From positions 1 through 62,521 of the forward strand of contig JZRA01000020.1 of assembly GCA_001567485.1 (NCBI GenBank): 62,521 bases of DNA, given 5' to 3'. Numbering within the stretch: position 1 is the first letter of the stretch; every line of letters begins with the position of its first letter. Below, piece after piece: positions 33,599 to 41,530 of this stretch. The position numbers and the translations under genes were made by a program. The stretch comes from Chloroflexi bacterium OLB13 (GTDB taxonomy: Bacteria; Chloroflexota; Anaerolineae; Aggregatilineales; Phototrophicaceae). The notes under the pieces are model-generated. The model was not told the origin of the DNA. It made no database searches and saw only the letters and a list, made by a program, of their open reading frames with translations.

Positions 33599-34837
33599 AT
33601 GAACCGTCGGGTCGTGGTCACAGGCATTGGTGTCGTATCACCATGCGGCAACACGGCGGCCGAAACATGGGATAACATCAAGAACGGTCGATCTGGCACG
33701 GGCTTGATAACGCGCTTCGATGTCTCGAACTTCGCCGTGAAAGTCGCGGCAGAGGCTAAGGGGTTCGACCCGGCCGTCGCGCTGGCGCCCAAAGAAATCC
33801 GCCGGCGTGACCGTTTCCAGCATCTATCCGCCGCAGCCGCGCGTGAGGCGATCCTCGACAGCGGCTTGGTCGCTACAGACGAAAACAGAACCCGAATCGG
33901 CACGTTTGTCGGGTCGGCGGTCGGCGGGGTTACGAGTTTCATCAATGAGGTCGTCGCGCTTGAGAAGGCCGGCGATCCCCGGCAGATCACCCCATTCGCG
34001 ATCCCGATGCTCATGGGGAATGGCGGGAGCGCGCATATCAGCATCGAGTATGGCTTTAATGGCCCTTCGTATGTGCTGACATCCGCATGCGCGACCGGCG
34101 CGGACAATATCGGACACGCGGCCGACATGATCCGGCTCGGCCGAATCGATGCGGCGGTGGCCGGATGCGGTGAGGCGCCGATCGTGCAGATGGGGATTGC
34201 CGCGTTTGATCGCATCGGCGCGTGCAGCCGTGACAACGATACACCCGAACAGGCAAGCCGGCCGTTCAGCAAAGACCGATCAGGACTCGTCTTCGGAGAA
34301 GGCGCTGGCGTGCTCGTCCTCGAAGAGCTTTCCTTTGCCAAACAGCGCGGTGCGCACATCTACGGGGAGATCGTCGGCTACGGCACAACATCGGACGCGT
34401 TCCACATCACAGCTCCACAGCCTGACGGGTTGGGCGCGGCGCGTGCCGTGAGGGAAGCGCTTGACACGGCGGGCCTCCGGCCTGATCAAATCAACTATAT
34501 CAATGCGCACGGCACGGCGACCGCGCTGAACGACGCCATGGAAACCAAGGCGATCAAGGCCGTGTTCGGCGAGCTAGCGTACAAAGTGCCGATGAGTTCG
34601 ACCAAGAGCATGACCGGCCACTGCATGGGGACGACGGCGGCCATTGAGGCGGTATTCGCCCTGCTGGCGATCCGCGACAACGTCGCCCCGCCGACCATCA
34701 ACTACCGTGAACGCGACCCGGAATGCGATCTGGATTGCGTTCCGAACGTCGCCCGCGAAATGCCGATTGATGTCGTGATGAGCAATTCGTTCGGCTTCGG
34801 CGGCCACAATGTCAGCCTCATCATTCGGCGGTTTTAG
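33599..34837 (+). CDS. fabF: 3-oxoacyl-[acyl-carrier-protein] synthase II FabF
   Basis: FabF condenses malonyl-ACP with acyl-ACP in fatty-acid elongation. The 412-residue protein has the catalytic Cys164 in LTSACATGADN, the first His in INAHGTATALND (about 304) and the second in SMTGHCMGTTAA (about 340), with the thiolase-fold end NSFGFGGHNVSLIIRRF. It is followed after 2 bases by rnc. An acyl-carrier-protein gene, often found between fabF and rnc or just before, is not present here. An AT-rich TATATA stretch at about 33546 in the 72-base gap upstream could be a -10 box, without a clear -35. Confidence 0.93.
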   Translation: MNRRVVVTGIGVVSPCGNTAAETWDNIKNGRSGTGLITRFDVSNFAVKVAAEAKGFDPAVALAPKEIRRRDRFQHLSAAAAREAILDSGLVATDENRTRIGTFVGSAVGGVTSFINEVVALEKAGDPRQITPFAIPMLMGNGGSAHISIEYGFNGPSYVLTSACATGADNIGHAADMIRLGRIDAAVAGCGEAPIVQMGIAAFDRIGACSRDNDTPEQASRPFSKDRSGLVFGEGAGVLVLEELSFAKQRGAHIYGEIVGYGTTSDAFHITAPQPDGLGAARAVREALDTAGLRPDQINYINAHGTATALNDAMETKAIKAVFGELAYKVPMSSTKSMTGHCMGTTAAIEAVFALLAIRDNVAPPTINYRERDPECDLDCVPNVAREMPIDVVMSNSFGFGGHNVSLIIRRF

Positions 34838-34839
34838 CG

Positions 34840-35565
34840 ATGGATCTCGATCAGCTTCAGCATGACCTCGGCATTCGTATGAACGACCCGCTGCTGCTGC
34901 TGCAAGCTGTCACGCACCGCTCATATATCAACGAGCATCCTAACGACGAGGCAGTCGATTACGAACGTCTCGAGTTCCTCGGCGACGCTGTCATCGGCAT
35001 AATTACGGCGCGAATGCTATTTCACCGGTTTCCCGACCTCGACGAAGGTGAGTTGACCCGCATTCGTTCAGCTCTTGTGAGAACCGAGGCCCTCGCCGAA
35101 ATCGCGCGTTCGATCAGGCTCGGCGAGTATTTGCGCATGGGACGTGGTGAAGTGCGAAACGGCGGGCGTGAACGTGACACGATCCTGTGTCGGGCGTTTG
35201 AGGCGGTTGTAGGCGCTGTATACGTTGATCTCGGTATGGACGCTGCCGAAGCCGTCGTCACCCCCCGGCTGAGCGCGCTCCAGCACCGCGTGCTTCAGGA
35301 GGCACTCGACAAAGACCCGCGCTCCCGTCTCCAAGAGTTGACGCAGGCCGAATTGGACATCGCGCCAGCGTACAAGGTGCTCAAGTCGACAGGGCCGGAT
35401 CACGACCGTACGTATATGGTCGAGGTCGCGTTGAACGGCCACCGGCTCGCCACAGGGTCGGGACACACGATTCGCACCGCAAGCCACGCCGCCGCCGCCA
35501 ATGCACTTCGCCTATTCCAAGTCGGCGGCAGGTCGGTGCAGGATTTCGCCGAACCGGCCGACTAG
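34840..35565 (+). CDS. rnc: Ribonuclease III
   Basis: RNase III cuts double-stranded RNA, including the rRNA precursor. The 241-residue protein has the nuclease signature DYERLEFLGDAVIG (about 39-52) and the second acidic patch FEAVVGAVYVDLG (about 116-128). A C-terminal double-stranded-RNA-binding domain (about 160-232, with DPRSRLQELTQAE and SHAAAANALRLFQ) completes it. It is co-transcribed with fabF. Its TAG stop shares the tetranucleotide CTAG with the stop codon of the converging gene on the other strand. Confidence 0.95.
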   Translation: MDLDQLQHDLGIRMNDPLLLLQAVTHRSYINEHPNDEAVDYERLEFLGDAVIGIITARMLFHRFPDLDEGELTRIRSALVRTEALAEIARSIRLGEYLRMGRGEVRNGGRERDTILCRAFEAVVGAVYVDLGMDAAEAVVTPRLSALQHRVLQEALDKDPRSRLQELTQAELDIAPAYKVLKSTGPDHDRTYMVEVALNGHRLATGSGHTIRTASHAAAANALRLFQVGGRSVQDFAEPAD

Positions 35566-37598
35566 CGCAAGGCGAGGCTGACCACCGCGAGCCGATGGTC
35601 GGAGGCCGACGAGTCGATCACAACCGCGCCAAGGGGCAGCAAATTCGTGAACAAGTAGTCCAGCCGCGCACGCCGGCTCGTCTGGACGAACGTGTGACTC
35701 GTCGCCTGCGGCTGATCCGCAAAGGGATCGGTCAGGCTTGTTTGGCGCATTCGCAGAATGAGGTCGGACGATGGCACGTTGTTGAACGTCCCGCCCACGA
35801 CGATCCGCCCTAACGAGACGATGCTGCCTTCTCCGTGAGCGAGCATGATCGACAGAATCTCGTTGAGCTGTCGAACCTGATCCTGCTCCTGTTCGGCGAC
35901 GTCATCGCCAACACCTTCCAGCAGCACACCAAGCCATGTGTTGTACAGCGTGATCGGGCGGTCATCGGGCTGCAGCACGACCCGCTGGAGTCCCGTCTGC
36001 TGACCCTCGCTGGTGAGGGGAACCCCATCATCGAACACGATCTCGACGTTCGACAGGACAGCAAGCCCTTGCAGTCCTTCGTTCGTGGCGTAGAAGCGCC
36101 GATCCATGCCCACTTTGCGCGCGAGCCATAACGTTTGATCAACGCCAAAGCTCGTCAACCGGCCGGCTTCAACCTCTTGCAGCAGGACGACGTTCGCGCC
36201 ACTTTGTTGAATCGTGCGCGCAAGTGATTCCAGATCGAAATGGAAGAATTCGTTGTAGCCCGCGTGAATGTTGTATGTGCCGATGCGGAACTCGCCGCCT
36301 TCATAAGGCTCCACGACCGGCGGCCGCGATAGAAATGCGCCCAGAACGATCAGCACGCCCACCACCAGCAGCGACACCAGCGAGGACACGACAGACCCGT
36401 CACGCCACGCAGCACGCCGCCGGCTAGCGATCACAGGCAGCGATGCCGTCACCACCGCCACGATCAAAACGGCGAGGCCCAACCCACGGAATCCACGCAG
36501 AAGGGGCGTAACAACGCGATTGAGAAACGCGAACTGGCCGGAAAACTCACGCACGTAGGCATACTCGAACGTGAACAGATCCATCACAACGAACAGGCCG
36601 AACACCACGACGGCCACAAGCATCCAGAGGCCACTTGCGTTGCGCTCTTTCTCGGCTTGCGGGCGCACCAGCCACCACCACGTCAACGAGGCGACGAACT
36701 GCGCCGCGCCCAGCGCCCCCGCGCCAACAGCGCCCTGAACACGCGTTCCGACGACAAGGAACAAGGCCAGCACCAACATCCAGACCCAGCCTTGCACCGA
36801 CGCATCGAACAGCGATACCACCCCGCGAGCCGCGCGCTGTACGGCGGGAACCAGCGGGAGCGCCGTCGCAGCGATCAACGCCGGAACCAAGATGGTGTAA
36901 TCATAGGCGGAGCGCGCGGCGGAAGCGTTAGGTGACGCGAGCAGCGCAAGCTGTAGGAACAACAGGCCGCCCAGCCCGAACCCACCCCACAGCGTGAATA
37001 ATCCGCGCGAATCCTCAAGACTGAGGCTGGGTGGCCGGATGAAGTTGGCCGCTGTCACCACGACTAGAAGCGCACTCAAGACGATCTGCGCCGAGCCGTA
37101 CCCGGTCGATAACGACGGGTCGAGCGTATTCCCCGCGGCACGCAAGAGCTGATCAACAGTGAACCCGATCACGAAGGCATACGGCAGGTGGATTTGCCGG
37201 TGGCGGACAAAGGTCGCCACCCAAAACAGTCCGGTACCGACCGTGAGGTAAGCACCGATTGCAGGCGAAATTCCAGCCGATGGAAGCGCCATCACAAGAC
37301 GAGCGCCGGCCACGGCCAGACCGGCCAGCAGCAGCGACGAGCGCCAGCGCCCCAACCCGATCGCCAGCAGTGGCAGCACGCAGGCGATCCCCAAGACGAC
37401 CAGCTCCGATTGCACGACTGCCGGCGATACGAGTCCGGGCAAGTTCGGGTCAACGGCGGCCGGGTCGAGCGCCGGAAAAATCGACGCGCTCGCCGTCCGG
37501 CTGTACACGAAGCCAACCGTGGCCCGCAGTGCTTGCACAAAGAACAGCCCGACCAATCCGGCTTCGAGAATGCTGCGCAGTCGATTGAATACCGTCAC
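35562..37598 (-). CDS. Polytopic membrane protein with C-terminal endonuclease/exonuclease/phosphatase domain
   Basis: Residues 1 to about 425 hold roughly 12 hydrophobic helices. Residues from about 436 to 678 form an EEP-fold domain: RIGTYNIHAG (Asn443), VVLLQEVEAG (Glu475), RLDYLF (Asp647) and SDHRLAV (Asp667, His668). The usual GDFN motif reads GTFN (603-606), so a catalytic/metal Asp is replaced by Thr604. EEP enzymes cut phosphodiester or phosphate bonds in nucleic acids or lipids. The anchoring suggests a lipid or cell-surface substrate, similar in layout to eukaryotic CWH43-type proteins, but the Thr change questions activity. Its stop shares CTAG with rnc. Confidence 0.8.
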   Translation of the reverse strand: MTVFNRLRSILEAGLVGLFFVQALRATVGFVYSRTASASIFPALDPAAVDPNLPGLVSPAVVQSELVVLGIACVLPLLAIGLGRWRSSLLLAGLAVAGARLVMALPSAGISPAIGAYLTVGTGLFWVATFVRHRQIHLPYAFVIGFTVDQLLRAAGNTLDPSLSTGYGSAQIVLSALLVVVTAANFIRPPSLSLEDSRGLFTLWGGFGLGGLLFLQLALLASPNASAARSAYDYTILVPALIAATALPLVPAVQRAARGVVSLFDASVQGWVWMLVLALFLVVGTRVQGAVGAGALGAAQFVASLTWWWLVRPQAEKERNASGLWMLVAVVVFGLFVVMDLFTFEYAYVREFSGQFAFLNRVVTPLLRGFRGLGLAVLIVAVVTASLPVIASRRRAAWRDGSVVSSLVSLLVVGVLIVLGAFLSRPPVVEPYEGGEFRIGTYNIHAGYNEFFHFDLESLARTIQQSGANVVLLQEVEAGRLTSFGVDQTLWLARKVGMDRRFYATNEGLQGLAVLSNVEIVFDDGVPLTSEGQQTGLQRVVLQPDDRPITLYNTWLGVLLEGVGDDVAEQEQDQVRQLNEILSIMLAHGEGSIVSLGRIVVGGTFNNVPSSDLILRMRQTSLTDPFADQPQATSHTFVQTSRRARLDYLFTNLLPLGAVVIDSSASDHRLAVVSLALR

Positions 37599-37656
37599 GC
37601 CGCCCCCTCACTGTGGCGTCCGTCCGCGTACGTCCGGGCGTCACGCGGAGTTGATG

Positions 37657-37662
37657 TATAAT
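37657..37662 (+). promoter_or_regulatory. -10 box upstream of the amidohydrolase-CYTH gene
   Basis: TATAAT overlaps a possible ATG at 37661. Transcription from it would begin near 37669, so the protein must start downstream, at 37703. The sequence TATAATGTCGCGCATC resembles the -10 region of rex (TATGATGTTGCGCATG). Confidence 0.5.
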
Positions 37663-37702
37663 GTCGCGCATCACTCGGCGCAACATCGCAAAGGATACCA
37701 CG

Positions 37703-39691
37703 ATGCAGCGGGTTGATACGATCCTTACTGAAGGCGTCGTCGTCACCATGAACGAGCAGTACGACGTGCTTCAGAATGGGGCTGTCGCGATTCACGGCGG
37801 CAAGATTGCCGCGGTTGGCCCCACCGACAAGATCCTCGCGCAGTACAACAGCGACACGATCGTCTCGTGCCGGGGGCAGTATATCCTGCCCGGCCTCATC
37901 AATGTGCACACCCACGTCCCAATGACGCTCCTTCGTGGGCTGTCGGACGACCTGCGCTTGGATGTGTGGCTTTACGGTTACATCATGCCCACCGAGCGTG
38001 AGTTCGTCAGCCCGGATTTCTGCCGGGTCGGAACTCAACTGGCGTGCGCGGAGATGATTAAGGGCGGCGTCACGACATTTACTGACATGTACTACTTCGA
38101 AGCCGACATCGCTACCGAAACCGCGCGGGTCGGCATGCGGGCCGTCCTCGGTGAGACCGTGCTCAAGTTTCCCGCCCCGGACGCGGCGAGCTACGAAGAG
38201 AGCCTCGCCTATGCGCGCACTTTCATCGAAACGTGGAAGGGACATCCGCTCATCACACCGGCCGTCGCGCCCCACGCGCCCTACTCCAACACGCAGGAAA
38301 CGTTGGAAAAATGCGCCGAACTGGCGGCCGAGTACAATGTCCCGATGATGATCCACATTGCCGAGACTCGCTCCGAGGCCGAGGATCACCTCAGCACGTA
38401 CAAGCAAACGCTCGTGCACTGGCTCAACAAGATCGGCTTCTTCAAAGTCCCGGTGATTGCCGCGCACTGCGTTTGGATCGACGAGACCGAAATGCGTATC
38501 TTCCGCGAGAAGGGCGCCGCGGTCGCGCACTGCCCCAGCGCCAACCTGAAGCTGTCAAGCGGGATCGCGAGTGTTCAAGACATGCTCGATAACGGAGTCA
38601 CCGTCGGGATCGGCACGGATGGCCCCGCCAGCAACAACGACCTCGATATGTTTGAGGAGATGCGCCTCGCCGCGCTGCTAGCAAAGACGCAGACGTACAA
38701 CCCCACGGCGGTGCCGGCGAAAACAGCCTTGACGATGGCGACCCGTGGCGGCGCGAAAGTACTCGGCATGGCCGATCACGTCGGCACGCTTGAGGCGGGC
38801 AAGGCGGCGGATATTATCGTGCTAGATTCTCAGCCGCTGCACAACATTCCCCACTATGACTTCAACCCGGACAACGTGTACTCGCGCATCGTTTACGCCT
38901 CGAAGGCATCCGATGTCGCGCATACGCTCGTGAACGGCGCGTTCCTGATGCGTGACCGCCGCCTGACGACGATTGACGAACAGGCGCTGCGGGTCGAGGC
39001 GGTTGGCTATTCAGCGCGCATCGGCGCATTCCTCGGCGATTATCAGCGCAACGTCCTAAGCAAGCTGATCGCCGTGTCGGTGGGCGTGGAGCGCGGCGAG
39101 AGCTTCGAGATTCAGGTCAAGGCCGTCTTGCGCGATCCCTCCACCATCGAAACCCTGCTCGACCATCCGGACGTCGAAGTCCTCCGAACGACTCACTATC
39201 GCCAGCACGATACGTACTTCATGTTCGATGATCCGACCGCTGGCCGGGTTCGCTATCGTGAGGACGACAAGGTCGACGACGAGGGCAAGATTCAGGACGT
39301 GCGCACACGGTTGACCTACACCTCGCCTGAGAAAGATCGCCAGATCGACTCGACAATCGCATTGTCACGATCTCGATTCATCGCCGCCGCCACCCAGCCG
39401 CTGCGCTTCTACAAAGAGTACTTCCAAGCCGACACTGAGCGCACGCTGGACAAGGATCGCCGCCGCTGGTCGATTACTTATCGCGGCGTGCAGTTCTACA
39501 TCAACGTCGATCAAGTGCTGCAGCCTGCCCAGCCCGGCTTGTACATCGAGATCAAGTCGCGCACATGGTCGGCACGGGACGCCGATTTCAAGGCCGCCCA
39601 CGTTCAGGAGATGCTGCGAATCCTCTCAATCGAGGCGGACGATATTGTGACGTTCGACTATCTTGATATGCTGCCTGCAACAAACGCATAA
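37703..39691 (+). CDS. Amidohydrolase (MTA/SAH deaminase type) fused to a CYTH domain
   Basis: Residues 1 to about 445 are an amidohydrolase of the 5'-methylthioadenosine / S-adenosylhomocysteine deaminase type: NVHTHVPMTLLRGLSDD (His69, His71), His191 in PHAPY, His218 in IHIAET, His255 in AAHC and Asp306 in GIGTDG, all metal or catalytic positions. Residues about 450-657 form a complete CYTH domain. It contains FEIQVKA (the ExExK signature with Gln471 for the second Glu), DTYFMFDD, RVRYRED, RLTYTSP and LYIEIKSRTW. Such a fusion is unusual. I start at ATG 37703 because AAGGA lies 8 bases before it and the -10 box overlaps the earlier ATG. The next gene, a purine nucleoside phosphorylase, starts 13 bases later and could split the deaminated nucleoside. 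Confidence 0.88.
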   Translation: MQRVDTILTEGVVVTMNEQYDVLQNGAVAIHGGKIAAVGPTDKILAQYNSDTIVSCRGQYILPGLINVHTHVPMTLLRGLSDDLRLDVWLYGYIMPTEREFVSPDFCRVGTQLACAEMIKGGVTTFTDMYYFEADIATETARVGMRAVLGETVLKFPAPDAASYEESLAYARTFIETWKGHPLITPAVAPHAPYSNTQETLEKCAELAAEYNVPMMIHIAETRSEAEDHLSTYKQTLVHWLNKIGFFKVPVIAAHCVWIDETEMRIFREKGAAVAHCPSANLKLSSGIASVQDMLDNGVTVGIGTDGPASNNDLDMFEEMRLAALLAKTQTYNPTAVPAKTALTMATRGGAKVLGMADHVGTLEAGKAADIIVLDSQPLHNIPHYDFNPDNVYSRIVYASKASDVAHTLVNGAFLMRDRRLTTIDEQALRVEAVGYSARIGAFLGDYQRNVLSKLIAVSVGVERGESFEIQVKAVLRDPSTIETLLDHPDVEVLRTTHYRQHDTYFMFDDPTAGRVRYREDDKVDDEGKIQDVRTRLTYTSPEKDRQIDSTIALSRSRFIAAATQPLRFYKEYFQADTERTLDKDRRRWSITYRGVQFYINVDQVLQPAQPGLYIEIKSRTWSARDADFKAAHVQEMLRILSIEADDIVTFDYLDMLPATNA

Positions 39692-39704
39692 GGACAACAT
39701 CAAC

Positions 39705-40538
39705 GTGACTTCTCATCCACTCTATGGCCCTGCCGTCGAGGCGATTCGCAAGGTGACGGATCGCGTGCCTGACGTGGGTCTTGTCTTGGGTTCTGGCCTC
39801 GGCGTGCTGGCCGACACACTGACCGACCGCGTCGTCGTGCCCTACGAGGATATTCCCGGTTGGCCGAAGTCGACCGTCCACGGCCACAGCGGGCGTCTGG
39901 TCTTCGGCACGCTCGAGGGCAAACAGGTCGTGTGCCAGCAAGGGCGCGCACACTTCTACGAAGGCTATACCCCGCAGCAGATCACCTTCCCGATTCGCGT
40001 GATGCACTTCCTCGGCGTCAAGACGGTTATTCTGACCAACGCGGCCGGCGGGATCAACCTGTCATACGAAGCCGGCGACATCATGCTGCTCAACGACCAC
40101 ATCAATTTCATCGGAATGGCCGGCGCGAATCCGCTTGTCGGCCCAAACGACGAGACACTGGGCGAGCGATTTATTGGCATGTCCACGCCGTACGACACAT
40201 CCCTTCGTGCGGCCGCTAAGCAGGTCGCCAGCGATCTCGATATCGCAATCCATGAAGGGACGTATGCGTGCCTTGCCGGGCCGACCTTCGAGTCTCCGGC
40301 CGAAGTCCGCATGCTTCGCATCATCGGCGCAGATGCCGTCGGTATGTCAACGGTGCACGAGGTGCTGGTCGCTCGTCACATGAACATGCGCGTTCTGGCG
40401 TTCTCGGCCATCACCAACAAAGGGATTGACGTTGTCGACAGCCCGATGGACGCCAATCACGAGGAAGTGCTTGAGACCGGCAAGGTCATCGTGCCGAAGC
40501 TGAGCGCCATCCTGCGTGGTGTCCTAGCGCGAATCTAA
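39705..40538 (+). CDS. Purine nucleoside phosphorylase
   Basis: The enzyme splits purine nucleosides with phosphate to base and ribose-1-phosphate. It belongs to the trimeric NP-I class: LVLGSGLGVLADTL (phosphate loop), GHSGRLVFG, NAAGGIN, GTYACLAGPTFESPAE and GMSTVHEVLVARH, and the base-binding Asn in ITNKGID. I start at the GTG 39705-39707 (277 residues), with AAGGA 10-12 bases upstream. The longer frame begins inside the preceding gene. The position after an MTA/SAH-deaminase-like gene fits salvage of (methylthio)inosine to hypoxanthine, which is inference. It may act on inosine, guanosine or methylthioinosine. Confidence 0.92.
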   Translation: MTSHPLYGPAVEAIRKVTDRVPDVGLVLGSGLGVLADTLTDRVVVPYEDIPGWPKSTVHGHSGRLVFGTLEGKQVVCQQGRAHFYEGYTPQQITFPIRVMHFLGVKTVILTNAAGGINLSYEAGDIMLLNDHINFIGMAGANPLVGPNDETLGERFIGMSTPYDTSLRAAAKQVASDLDIAIHEGTYACLAGPTFESPAEVRMLRIIGADAVGMSTVHEVLVARHMNMRVLAFSAITNKGIDVVDSPMDANHEEVLETGKVIVPKLSAILRGVLARI

Positions 40539-40546
40539 GGCCGCGG

Positions 40547-41335
40547 ATGGCGTTCGTCGTCTTCTTTATCGAACAGGTCGCGATCGGCTTATACATCTTC
40601 GCCGGCATTGCGCTTCTGCTCACACTGCGCCGGATCGGCCGTGCAAACTATGAGCTGCACGCGACCCGCTTCGAGCTTCAGCGCGACCTCGCACGGTATG
40701 CACGCGCCAACGCCCTGACGACACTCGCCTTGCTCATCGAGGGCATCTTGTTCGTCGTCGCCATTCAGGTCGCGGTTGCGCCCACCCTGCGAGCGACACT
40801 CGATCTGGCGCCACAGGTGCAAGATGTCCTCGTCGACATCGACTTCAACACGCCGACAGCGGCGCCGCTGTCGCAGGTCGACATCGACGAGGACTCCGTC
40901 CCGTTGATCGGCTTCGACAATAACGAGGTGAGGATCACGCCCACGCCGACAGCAACGCCGGTCGGCACGATCGAGCCAGCGCCCAGCCCGGTCGGATGCA
41001 CGTCCCCCGGCGCGTTCCTGCAAATCCCGGCTAACGGTCAGGTGATTCAAAACTTGATCGAAGTTCGTGGCACGGCGTTCACGTCCGACTTCGCGACGTA
41101 TAAGCTGGAGATCGCTGGCGAGCTGACCGGCGGCAGTTACGCGACGATGGAGAGCTATACGCAGCCTGTCGAGACCCTTGGCGTGCTCAGTCAGTTTAAC
41201 CCGGTCATCTACGAAGAGGGGACATATCAGTTCCGCCTCGCCGTGTTTGACATTACCGACACCTTGCGCGAGTCATGCAGCGTGACCATCTACATCCGGC
41301 GTTCTGCGCCAACCCCAACCCCCGGCGGACGCTAA
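40547..41335 (+). CDS. Membrane protein of unknown function
   Basis: I do not recognise this 262-residue protein. It has two hydrophobic helices (about 3-25 and 55-77), separated by a charged cytoplasmic-like segment (GRANYELHATRFELQRDLARY). A Thr/Pro-rich linker (TPTPTATPVGTIEPAPSP, about 128-145) leads to an extracellular beta-sandwich-like domain (about 146-253). It ends in another short Pro/Thr stretch. It follows the nucleoside phosphorylase gene after 8 bases, so it is probably co-transcribed. No enzymatic motif is seen. Confidence 0.75.
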   Translation: MAFVVFFIEQVAIGLYIFAGIALLLTLRRIGRANYELHATRFELQRDLARYARANALTTLALLIEGILFVVAIQVAVAPTLRATLDLAPQVQDVLVDIDFNTPTAAPLSQVDIDEDSVPLIGFDNNEVRITPTPTATPVGTIEPAPSPVGCTSPGAFLQIPANGQVIQNLIEVRGTAFTSDFATYKLEIAGELTGGSYATMESYTQPVETLGVLSQFNPVIYEEGTYQFRLAVFDITDTLRESCSVTIYIRRSAPTPTPGGR

Positions 41336-41521
41336 GTGAGCGACACTATGCCGGCGGTTGCCATGATTGGTACAAGCCGGGTCGGGTCAGTTCGGCAGCT
41401 CGATAACCGGCTCTTACCCGAAGCGTTGAATATGCGCGCCGTGCTGACGGCAGCTCTCGGCGTCCCGGTGACGAATCGGCAGAAGTTGGTTAAACTGTTT
41501 CCAACGTTGCAATCCATTTGA
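41336..41521 (+). CDS. Small open reading frame of doubtful coding status
   Basis: A 61-codon frame starts with GTG immediately after the TAA of the upstream gene and ends 9 bases before the M3-peptidase ATG. It would encode a soluble, mildly basic peptide. No family is recognised, and no ribosome site is obvious except through coupling to the upstream stop. It fills most of a 195-base gap and could be a decayed gene remnant. The region otherwise shows no terminator or promoter. Confidence 0.3.
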   Translation: MSDTMPAVAMIGTSRVGSVRQLDNRLLPEALNMRAVLTAALGVPVTNRQKLVKLFPTLQSI

Positions 41522-41530
41522 GAGGATCTG

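Noticed and set aside
37661..37702. Earlier ATG for the amidohydrolase-CYTH fusion
   Set aside because: It overlaps the TATAAT box, so the transcript would begin after it; the ATG at 37703 has a good ribosome site.
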